A stretch of 64,000 bases of DNA, taken from the NCBI RefSeq assembly GCF_900112335.1, contig NZ_FOLG01000011.1, positions 118,093-182,092 on the forward strand, written 5' to 3'. A program made the position numbers and the translations under genes. The DNA comes from Tropicimonas isoalkanivorans (GTDB lineage: Bacteria; Pseudomonadota; Alphaproteobacteria; Rhodobacterales; Rhodobacteraceae). This document shows, piece after piece, positions 19,462 through 26,354 of this stretch. The notes under the pieces are model-generated. The model was not told the DNA's origin, ran no database searches, and saw only the letters and a list, made by a program, of their open reading frames with translations. The stretch's first letter is position 1; each line of letters starts with the position of its first letter.

Positions 19462-20148
19462 GGCTGCGGCCGCGGCCACGTAGGCCTGCCCTTCCTCGAT
19501 CGCCTGCCGCCCATACGGCTCCGGCCCGGCCACGACCTGGATATCCTGGCGCATCCGCGGGCTGTCCGTGATCATGTCGGACCGGTCATCGGGACCGTCG
19601 TCATAGTACCGGCGGATCTGCACGCCCGGAATCGTGTCGAAGGCGCGCATGGTCTTCTTGGGCCAGGGCGACGCGGGCAGATCCTCGAAGCCCGGAACAC
19701 CGCGCATGATCCGGTGGATGGACGTGGTGCAGAAGGCTTTCGACACAGCGCCGTATTCCTGCGCCCGTTGCAGGGCGATCTCCGCCTGTTCGGGCGTGAC
19801 AACCACGTCATGCCGGACGACGTGGTAGGTGTCCCGCGCGTGGTAGTCGATGTAGAAGTCCGCCAGGTTGTCGGTGATCCCGTAGTGAACGTCCGCCCGC
19901 TGCGGCGCATGCGGATGGTGGAAGCTTCCCGCCGGATCGAAGATGATCCGCTGCGAGCCGCTGATCATAAGCCCGCTATGCGCGCCCTCGTTGGAGCGGT
20001 TGTTGATCATGGTGAACAGCGTGATCGTCGGAGGACCGTCGTCCCGGTAGACCGCCGCCTGTACGTCCTGATCCGATGCCCAGGGGCCCTGTGGTGTGCA
20101 GGCGCCTAGCAGCAAGGGCAGGAACACTGCCAGTAGGATGGCTCTCAT
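19450..20148 (-). CDS. lipoprotein with possible permuted-papain (NlpC/P60-like) fold
   Basis: A 232-residue secreted lipoprotein. The signal ends in the lipobox LLGAC with the acylated cysteine at residue 17. The mature part opens with FTMINNRSNEGAHSGLMI, where a histidine precedes a beta-strand, and later has SKAFCTTSIHRIMRG, a cysteine at the start of a helix. This order (His first, Cys later) recalls circularly permuted papain-like hydrolases such as the YiiX group. That is my inference, not a firm family match. Homologues seem common in Rhodobacteraceae without a known role. It lies just downstream of the CoxIV peptide gene. Confidence 0.8.
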   Translation of the reverse strand: MRAILLAVFLPLLLGACTPQGPWASDQDVQAAVYRDDGPPTITLFTMINNRSNEGAHSGLMISGSQRIIFDPAGSFHHPHAPQRADVHYGITDNLADFYIDYHARDTYHVVRHDVVVTPEQAEIALQRAQEYGAVSKAFCTTSIHRIMRGVPGFEDLPASPWPKKTMRAFDTIPGVQIRRYYDDGPDDRSDMITDSPRMRQDIQVVAGPEPYGRQAIEEGQAYVAAAAASPK

Positions 20149-20177
20149 CCGACCTTCCAAATCTTGTAGTCTCGGTT

Positions 20178-20318
20178 TCAGGCGCCAAATAGCGCCGCAA
20201 TGAGCAGGAGCACAACGCACCCAATTGCCGCGCGGGTTACAAGGTAGATGAACCCGTCGAAAGTCTTCTCTTGCGTGCTGACATCCATATTGCCGTGCGA
20301 GTGCGCGTTATCCGCCAT
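20178..20318 (-). CDS. aa3-type cytochrome c oxidase subunit IV
   Basis: A 46-residue single-helix membrane peptide: MADNAHSHGNMDVSTQEKTF, then DGFIYLVTRAAIG and a C-terminal transmembrane helix ending AALFGA. This matches the small subunit IV of bacterial aa3 oxidases (COX4_pro_2 family), as in Rhodobacter and Paracoccus. It is an accessory subunit of the respiratory cytochrome c oxidase. The other subunits are not in this window, which is usual for this family because the gene often stands apart. It begins 30 bases upstream of the lipoprotein gene on the same strand. Confidence 0.9.
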   Translation of the reverse strand: MADNAHSHGNMDVSTQEKTFDGFIYLVTRAAIGCVVLLLIAALFGA

Positions 20319-20414
20319 GATGGTGGCTCCTGTTCGCTGTCCTGTCTCCCGTCCTGCTTAGCCCACTTGCGGAAGCCTGTTAAGGGCGGCGATGCGCGGC
20401 GGCTCAACGGGTGA

Positions 20415-20868
20415 TCACGCCTTCGTGTCTTCAGGCTCGTCCCCCGCCAGACCTTCGGCGAGCCGGAAGCCGATACGGCGCGGCGCCGGCGCCTCCGGAC
20501 GCTTCGGCAGAGCGCGGAGGATGACGTTAAGCTGGCTCACATGCTGGATAAGCTGTGTCCGCGTCGGTCCCGTAGAAGGTCACGATATCCGGATCGAAAT
20601 AGCCGATCCCCTCGATCCGCAGCACACCCGCGCTCGCGCCAGTGAATCCCATGGCCACCTCGTGCTCGCCATCCAGCAATTCCTCGAAGTTCTTGATATA
20701 GAGGATCAGCCGCTCGTAGGCCCACTTCGCAGGGCTCTTCCGGCTCGGCGGCGTGCGCACCATGTCCGGCAGCGGCTGGCATTCGACCGTCTTTGCGTTG
20801 GGGTCGGCGTGAACGGCGTGGGCGCGGGGCGCAGCCGGTTCCGGCTCTTGGGTCTCGTCGCTCGCCAT
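20415..20868 (-). pseudogene. DUF6173-like protein, frameshifted near its C-terminus
   Basis: The first frame (ATG at 20868, stop at 20527) gives MASDETQEPEPAAPRAHAVH, then WAYERLILYIKNFEELLDGE and EVAMGFTGASAGVLRIEGIG, ending abnormally in GTDADTAYPACEPA. From about 20558 another frame continues with a much more protein-like tail, TQLIQHVSQLNVILRALPK then RRIGFRLAEGLAGDEPEDTKA, to a stop at 20415. My recollection of DUF6173 proteins is that they end in this TQLIQHV..LNVML pattern, so the gene looks broken by a small indel at 20555-20562. It could also be a sequencing error or, less likely, programmed frameshifting. It follows the hydrolase gene by 14 bases. Confidence 0.72.
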
Positions 20869-20882
20869 CCCGTACTCCCGTA

Positions 20883-21932
20883 TCAGTCCAATCGGTGCCA
20901 AAGCCATGCGCCGTCGTCGCGGCGCCAGCGGGTGATGCGGCCCGTCTGGTACAGATGATTGAGGTGGCCGACCGATTCAACAAGGGCGAGCACGTATTCT
21001 CCCGCCCCGATCTCCCGCCGGTAAAGCGCCGGGAAACACTCGTGCGCCGTGCGCGGCTCGACGAGGTGCTCCATTAGCCGGTCGAGGGCGGTTGAGTGGT
21101 TATCGATCAACTGCCGCATGCGAACCGGAAGCCCGGTAAAGGGCAGCTTGTGACCAGGCAGGACGAAGTGGTCGTCTCGCGCGTGCCGAGCGAGCAGCTC
21201 GCAGCTTTCCAGCCACTCGCCCACCGGGTCCGCCTCCGGCTCGGTCGGGTAGACGCCGAGGTTGGGCGAGATGGACGGCAGAAGCTGGTCGCCGCCCAGC
21301 ACCAACGCATCGTCGCGGCTCCAAAAGGTCGCATGTTCGGCGGCGTGGCCGTTGCCCATGCGCACGTCCCACTCCCTCCCGCTGATGCGGATCGTCTGCC
21401 CCTCCGCGATGCGCGTAAAGCCCAGCGGCATCGGCCAGACCACATCGGCGAAGTTGAACGGCCGTTCCGCGACACGCTGCGTGTAGACCTCCGGCGCGAT
21501 CCCGGCCGCTCGGTAATAGGCCAGCGTCTCCGGCGGCCACTGTTCCTGCACGTCGAGTGTCAGCATTCGGGAGTAGAGCCAGGCGGTGCGGCTCGCCACC
21601 AGTTCCGTGCCATGCTGTGACTGGAACCACCCAGCGAGGCCGACGTGGTCAGGGTGGTGATGGGTCAAGAGCACGCGGGTCACGGGCTTGCCGGACAGCG
21701 GGCCGGAGTCCAACAGCGCGGTCCAGATCTCGCGGGTCCGCCGGGTGGATAACCCGGTATCCACGACCGTCCAGCCGTCGCCATCGTCAAGCGCGAAAAT
21801 GTTGACGTGGTTCAATGCCATGGGCAGTGGCAAACGCAGCCACAACACACCCTCGGCGATTTCGATGGCCTCTCCGTCCGCCGGCGGCGTGTCATACGGA
21901 TAACGGATCGGCAGTGGGGCTCGCGCATTCAT
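20883..21932 (-). CDS. metallo-beta-lactamase-fold hydrolase
   Basis: A 349-residue MBL-fold enzyme. The metal motif HxHxDH is TRVLLTHHHPDHVG (residues 85-98), with further ligands in GNGHAAEHATFW and VLPGHKLPFTG. The C-terminal part (about 270-345) resembles the winged-helix tail of the glyoxalase II/LACTB2-like subgroup (GRITRWRRDDG). The substrate is unknown; a thioesterase or lactonase activity is likely. The ATG at 21932 lies 2 bases after the stop of the acyl-CoA dehydrogenase gene, so both form one operon, hinting at a role on CoA or acyl compounds. Confidence 0.9.
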   Translation of the reverse strand: MNARAPLPIRYPYDTPPADGEAIEIAEGVLWLRLPLPMALNHVNIFALDDGDGWTVVDTGLSTRRTREIWTALLDSGPLSGKPVTRVLLTHHHPDHVGLAGWFQSQHGTELVASRTAWLYSRMLTLDVQEQWPPETLAYYRAAGIAPEVYTQRVAERPFNFADVVWPMPLGFTRIAEGQTIRISGREWDVRMGNGHAAEHATFWSRDDALVLGGDQLLPSISPNLGVYPTEPEADPVGEWLESCELLARHARDDHFVLPGHKLPFTGLPVRMRQLIDNHSTALDRLMEHLVEPRTAHECFPALYRREIGAGEYVLALVESVGHLNHLYQTGRITRWRRDDGAWLWHRLD

Positions 21933-21934
21933 CT

Positions 21935-23644
21935 TTAAGTCGTCTCCAAATCCTCGACCGTCACGTCGAACAACCCATCCGCACCGGCCTTCACCTGCGC
22001 AATCAGCGCCCCATGTTCCGGCAGCAGCCGCGCTACGAAAAAGGCGGCAAGCCGGGTGCGCGGCCCCGTTCCGCCCTCGGCGATGGCAGCCGCCAGATGG
22101 AAGTGCGCGCCCAGAACGCGTGCCAGCGCGCGCAAGTAAGCGGTGCACCCCGCGAAACGGTCCCGCAGCTCCTGCTGCACAAGCCATTCGGTCAGATCGC
22201 GGACCGCCCGTGCGGCGTCCGCCACCCGACCGGACATCGCGGGCAAGCTTACCCGCGCGCTCTCGGCTTGCGCAGTCACCTCGTCGAGCAACGCCAGTGC
22301 CGCGCGTCCCCCGTCCGCCATTTTCCGCCCCGTGAGGTCCATCGCCTGAATTCCGTTGGTGCCTTCGTAAATCTGCGTCACCCGCACGTCACGGGCGAGT
22401 TGCGCGGCGCCGGTTTCCTCGATGTATCCCATGCCGCCATGCACCTGGATGCCGATCTGCGCAACCTCGTGCCCGATATCCGTCCCGTGCGCCTTCGAGA
22501 TCGGCGTCAACAACGCTGCCCGCGCCGCCCACTCTGCTTCACCCGTTGCGCGGGCCATGTCGATCGCCACTGCGTTCGCCAACGCGATCGCCCGCGCGGC
22601 AAAGGTCTCGGCCTTCATCGTCGCCACCATACGGCGGACGTCGGGGTGTTCGATGATTGTCCCCGTGCCGCCCACCCTGCCCTGCTTGCGCTCAAGCGCG
22701 AATGCGACCGCCTTCTGCGTCGCGGCCTCGGCAATGCCAATCCCCTGGCAGCCGACCCCGAGACGCGCGTTGTTCATCATCGTGAACATCGCCGCCATCC
22801 CGCCGTTCTCGTCGCCTATGAGCCAACCGGTCGCACGGTCGTACTCCATCACGCAGGTGGGCGAGCCGTGCAGGCCCAGCTTGTGCTCAAGGCTGACCAC
22901 GCGAAGGCTGTTGACCGCACACGGCACGCCGGTCGCATCCGGCAGATGCCGCGGCACCAGAAACAGGCTGATCCCCTTGGTGCCGGGCGGCGAATCCGGC
23001 AAACGCGCGAGCACAAGATGGCAGACGTTGTCCACGAACTCCGCATCCCCCCAGGTGATGTAGATCTTCTGCCCGATGATCGCGTAGGTCCCGTCCTCGT
23101 TCGGCTCCGCCCGCGTCACCAGCGCCCCCACATCCGATCCCGCGCCGGATTCGGTCAGGTTCATCGTGCCGGTCCATTCGCCCGAAATGAGTTTCGGCAG
23201 GTAGAGCGCCTTGATCTCCTCGCTCGCATGCGCCTCCAGCGCTTCGATCTGCCCCTGTGTGAGCATTGGATTGAGCTGCAAGGACAGACAAGCCGCCGAC
23301 ATCATCTCGTTGATCGCGGTTTGCAGCGTCAGAGGCAGCCCCATGCCGCCATGGGCGGGCGGCGCCGCCACGCAAATCCAACCGCCCTTGGCAATCGCGC
23401 GATAAGCCTCCGCAAATCCTGGTGAGGAGTGCACCTGCCCCCCGTCGAGCCGGGCCGGCACCGTGTCGCCCGCGCGGTCCACGGGGGCGAGCACATCCTC
23501 GCAGAGCCTCCCGGCCTCCACCAGAATCGCGGTGGTCATGTCCTCGGTCGCCTCTGAAAAGAGCTCCGTGCTCTGAACGCGGTCGAACCCGACGACGTGA
23601 GACAACAGGAAGCCGAAGTCGGACAGAGGAGCGCGGTAGGACAT
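21935..23644 (-). CDS. acyl-CoA dehydrogenase (large, C-terminal-extension type)
   Basis: A 569-residue flavoprotein. N-terminal, middle and C-terminal acyl-CoA dehydrogenase domains are followed by an extra C-terminal helical domain, as in the FadE/DmdC-like group. Signatures: NLTESGAGSDVGAL (FAD/substrate), YITWGDAEF, and QIGIQVHGGMGYIEETGAAQ with RDVRVTQIYEGTNGIQAMDL, which includes the catalytic glutamate region YEGTNGIQ. Members include 3-methylmercaptopropionyl-CoA dehydrogenase (DmdC) and general FadE enzymes; sequence alone does not separate them. Electrons would go to ETF and then the ETF-QO encoded at 14.3 kb. It is divergent from the Sua5 gene. Confidence 0.93.
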   Translation of the reverse strand: MSYRAPLSDFGFLLSHVVGFDRVQSTELFSEATEDMTTAILVEAGRLCEDVLAPVDRAGDTVPARLDGGQVHSSPGFAEAYRAIAKGGWICVAAPPAHGGMGLPLTLQTAINEMMSAACLSLQLNPMLTQGQIEALEAHASEEIKALYLPKLISGEWTGTMNLTESGAGSDVGALVTRAEPNEDGTYAIIGQKIYITWGDAEFVDNVCHLVLARLPDSPPGTKGISLFLVPRHLPDATGVPCAVNSLRVVSLEHKLGLHGSPTCVMEYDRATGWLIGDENGGMAAMFTMMNNARLGVGCQGIGIAEAATQKAVAFALERKQGRVGGTGTIIEHPDVRRMVATMKAETFAARAIALANAVAIDMARATGEAEWAARAALLTPISKAHGTDIGHEVAQIGIQVHGGMGYIEETGAAQLARDVRVTQIYEGTNGIQAMDLTGRKMADGGRAALALLDEVTAQAESARVSLPAMSGRVADAARAVRDLTEWLVQQELRDRFAGCTAYLRALARVLGAHFHLAAAIAEGGTGPRTRLAAFFVARLLPEHGALIAQVKAGADGLFDVTVEDLETT

Positions 23645-23753
23645 GACGGTTTCCCTTGCAGACGGCCTTGGCACGGGCGAACGTCGAGCGTATCACCCGT
23701 GGCTCATAAACAAAGTACCCGGCACCAATACCGACGCTGCGTCAACAGGGACC

Positions 23754-24701
23754 ATGCAAACCGCCACCGAACGTCTCGCCCCCGATGCCGCCGGAATAGA
23801 CCGGGCGGCGGCGCTATTGCGGCAGGGAGCGCTCGTCGCCTTCCCGACGGAGACGGTCTATGGCCTCGGCGCGGATGCGCGCCAGGGGACGGCCGTGGCC
23901 GAGATCTTCGCAGCCAAGGGTCGCCCGCAATTCAACCCGCTCATCGTGCACGTCGCCGATCTGGACGCCGCCCGACGGCTCGGCGATTTCGATGCCGACG
24001 CCCTTGCGCTTGCGAACGCCTTCTGGCCCGGGCCGCTGACCCTGGTGGTGCCGATGCGCGCGGGGTCCGGCCTTTCGGAACTGGTGACAGCCGGGCTCCG
24101 CACCGTGGGCATCCGCGTGCCCGCCGGCACGGTGGTCGAGCCGCTGTTGCGGACCTTCGGCGGACCGGTTGCTGCGCCCTCCGCAAACCTGTCCGGCAAA
24201 GTCAGCCCCACGACGGCCGATCACGTCCTCGAAGGCCTCGGCGGGGGCATTGCAGCCGTGCTCGATGGCGGACGCACAGAGGTCGGGGTCGAATCCACCA
24301 TTGTCGGGTGTTTCGATCATCCCCGCCTCCTTCGTCCGGGCGGGCTGCCGACCGAGTCCATCGAGGCGGCACTTGGACGGCCTCTCGCCCACGCCCCCGC
24401 CGGCAAGACGCCCAACGCGCCCGGCCAACTCGCATCGCACTACGCCCCGGATGCGCCGATCCGGCTCAATGTGACGGCTCCACGTCCTGGTGAACGCCTG
24501 CTCGGCTTCGGCCCGACAGTAAAGGACGCTGATCTGAACCTCTCGCCTTCCGGCGATCTGGTGGAGGCGGCCTCAAATCTCTTCGCCTACCTGCGCCGGA
24601 TGGACGGCCGCGGCCCGATCGCCGTCTCCCCGATCCCGGAGCGCGGGCTCGGCCGTGCAATCAACGACCGCCTGGCCCGCGCCGCCGCGCCGCGACCCTG
24701 A
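23754..24701 (+). CDS. L-threonylcarbamoyladenylate synthase (Sua5 type)
   Basis: Makes threonylcarbamoyl-AMP from threonine, bicarbonate and ATP for the t6A modification of ANN-decoding tRNAs. The 315-residue protein has the TsaC/YrdC domain (about 10-200) with FPTETVYGLGADA, AKGRPQFNPLIVH, FWPGPLTLV and APSANLSGKVSPT, plus a C-terminal Sua5 domain (about 220-315) after the SHYAPDAPIRL linker. The ATG at 23754 (MQTATERL) was chosen; the upstream extension overlaps the divergent gene's start and is not conserved. A diverged copy of the intergenic repeat lies downstream. Confidence 0.93.
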   Translation: MQTATERLAPDAAGIDRAAALLRQGALVAFPTETVYGLGADARQGTAVAEIFAAKGRPQFNPLIVHVADLDAARRLGDFDADALALANAFWPGPLTLVVPMRAGSGLSELVTAGLRTVGIRVPAGTVVEPLLRTFGGPVAAPSANLSGKVSPTTADHVLEGLGGGIAAVLDGGRTEVGVESTIVGCFDHPRLLRPGGLPTESIEAALGRPLAHAPAGKTPNAPGQLASHYAPDAPIRLNVTAPRPGERLLGFGPTVKDADLNLSPSGDLVEAASNLFAYLRRMDGRGPIAVSPIPERGLGRAINDRLARAAAPRP

Positions 24702-24748
24702 ACCCGTAGGCCACCGGCGCCCACCTCTGCGAAGTAGGCGCACCCAAT

Positions 24749-24770
24749 CTTCTTGTTGGCGAAAATACCC
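24749..24770 (-). repeat. dispersed intergenic element, copy 2 (diverged)
   Basis: Read on the minus strand, GGGTATTTTCGCCAACAAGAAG matches the 3' half of the element and is closest to the copy at 32838. The CCTCCGGCGG half is lost. It lies 55 bases downstream of the yqgE stop, in the direction of that gene. Confidence 0.6.
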
Positions 24771-24824
24771 AATTTCCGACGTCGTCCAGGGACGCCACGA
24801 CCCCAATTCCGCGCGGCGAAAGCC

Positions 24825-25394
24825 TCAGGCGCGCCCCGCGCTCGCACTCAGGGTCAACGGCCCGATCCCCAACGTCGCCAAGGCCATCTCCCACTTCTGC
24901 GCGTTGTCCCGCGCAAAGACGATGTCCGTCGTCGCATCGCAGGTGAGCCATCCGTTGTGGGAAATCTCGCTTTCCAACTGCCCCGGCGCCCACCCCGAAT
25001 AGCCGAGCGCAAGCAGTGCCTGCTTCGGTCCGCGATGGTGGGCCATGTCCTCCAGGATCTCCAGCGTCGCGGTCATGGAGAATTTCTCGTCGACCCTCAG
25101 CGTCGACTCCTCGATATCGTATTCCGACGAATGGAGGACGAAGCCCCGTCCATGCTCCACCGGTCCGCCGACATGGATCTGGGTGGCCATGTCGCGGCTG
25201 GGAGGCTCGATGTCGAGCTGCTCCAGAAGGTCCCCGAACTCGAGGTCCGCTGCCGGCTGGTTGATGATCAGGCCCATAGCGCCGTCTCCGGAATGTGCAC
25301 ACATGAAGACGACCGACCGATCGAAGCGGGGGTCGCCCATGCCGGGCATGGCAATCAGAAGCTTGCCGGAAAGATCCATTTGGCTCTCAGTCAT
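24825..25394 (-). CDS. YqgE/AlgH family protein
   Basis: A 189-residue UPF0301 protein. LSGKLLIAMPGMGDPRFDRSVVFMCAHSGDGAMGLIINQP is the diagnostic N-terminal block, followed by IHVGGPVEHGRGFVLHSSEY and ALLALGYSGWAPGQLESEI. It is cytosolic and widespread in proteobacteria; AlgH was linked to alginate regulation in Pseudomonas but the biochemical role is unknown. The start could be the ATG at 25394 (MTESQMD) or the internal Met at residue 6. It is divergent from the DsbD-alpha gene, a pairing frequent in Rhodobacteraceae. Confidence 0.93.
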   Translation of the reverse strand: MTESQMDLSGKLLIAMPGMGDPRFDRSVVFMCAHSGDGAMGLIINQPAADLEFGDLLEQLDIEPPSRDMATQIHVGGPVEHGRGFVLHSSEYDIEESTLRVDEKFSMTATLEILEDMAHHRGPKQALLALGYSGWAPGQLESEISHNGWLTCDATTDIVFARDNAQKWEMALATLGIGPLTLSASAGRA

Positions 25395-25508
25395 TGTGGG
25401 AACAATGCGATGCCGCGCGATGAGGCACAAGGGGACGTGAGGTAGCGCAGGCATTCCGTCGCCACTATGTGATTTCCCTCCTTCGCATCGCTGGCTAAAG
25501 TTGCCGCG

Positions 25509-26339
25509 ATGACCCGGACCCGTTCTCTCTCGGCGCCTGCCGCCCTGTTCGTTGCCCTTGTCGCCATGCTTGTGCCGGACGCCGTGCGCGCCGGCAGCGG
25601 GCCGCCCTCCAGTGTGGTCACCGGCGAGGTGCTCGAAGGTTGGACGACCGAATCGGGAAACCGCATGGCTGCGCTTCGGCTGCAGCTCGCTCCAGGTTGG
25701 AAAACGTACTGGCGCGCCCCCGGAGATACCGGCGTGCCCCCGAACTTTTCCTGGAAAGGCTCCCAGAACCTGCGCGGGGTCATCTATCACTGGCCGAGCC
25801 CGGACATCTTCAGCGTCAATGGCTTGCGGACGGTGGGGTACAAGCACGAGTTGGTGCTGCCGATCGAACTCGTCCCGCAGACTCCTGGCGCACCGATCCA
25901 CTTGCGGGGCGCAATGGATCTTGGCGTTTGCGAGACGGTTTGCATGCCCGCCAACCTCACGTTCCGGGCCGATATGACGGGGTCAGGGCAATCCGACCCG
26001 CGGATTCATCAGGCCCTCGCCAGTCGCCCCCTGCCCTCGGGCAGGGCCGGCGTCTCGGATGTGGATTGTGCCGTCGAGCCGATTTCCGACGGCGTCCAAC
26101 TTCAGGCGACGATCACCATGCCGGGGCTGGGCGGCGAGGAGATCGCGCTGGTTGAGACGAACGATCCCCGCATCTGGGTGTCCGAACCGGTCACACAGCG
26201 CTCGGGCCGCACATTGCGGGTCATGGCCGATCTGGTGCCGCCCTCGGGCAAGCCGCTCGCGGTGGACCGAGGTGGCCTGCGTTTTACCGTGGTCGGGGCC
26301 AGTCAGGCCGTGGACATTCAGGGCTGTTCCGTCAACTGA
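25509..26339 (+). CDS. free-standing DsbD-alpha-like domain protein
   Basis: A 276-residue exported protein. A signal peptide (about 1-28, ending VRA) precedes an immunoglobulin-like domain of the DsbD N-terminal type. The redox pair is in DLGVCETVCMPAN (cysteines about 141 and 145), like the CxxxC of DsbD-alpha, and WKTYWRAPGDTGVPP is the other hallmark. Classical DsbD also has a membrane and a thioredoxin domain; here neither is present, so it must work with a separate membrane reductase (for example CcdA/ScsB-like) not seen in this window. It is convergent with the RND permease gene, 15 bases apart. Confidence 0.88.
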   Translation: MTRTRSLSAPAALFVALVAMLVPDAVRAGSGPPSSVVTGEVLEGWTTESGNRMAALRLQLAPGWKTYWRAPGDTGVPPNFSWKGSQNLRGVIYHWPSPDIFSVNGLRTVGYKHELVLPIELVPQTPGAPIHLRGAMDLGVCETVCMPANLTFRADMTGSGQSDPRIHQALASRPLPSGRAGVSDVDCAVEPISDGVQLQATITMPGLGGEEIALVETNDPRIWVSEPVTQRSGRTLRVMADLVPPSGKPLAVDRGGLRFTVVGASQAVDIQGCSVN

Positions 26340-26354
26340 GGCCACCCTGCCCGG

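Noticed and set aside
20527..20868. DUF6173-like gene as a complete short gene
   Set aside because: The last residues of this frame do not fit, and the continuation in another frame does. I therefore recorded it as frameshifted, with sequencing error as an alternative.
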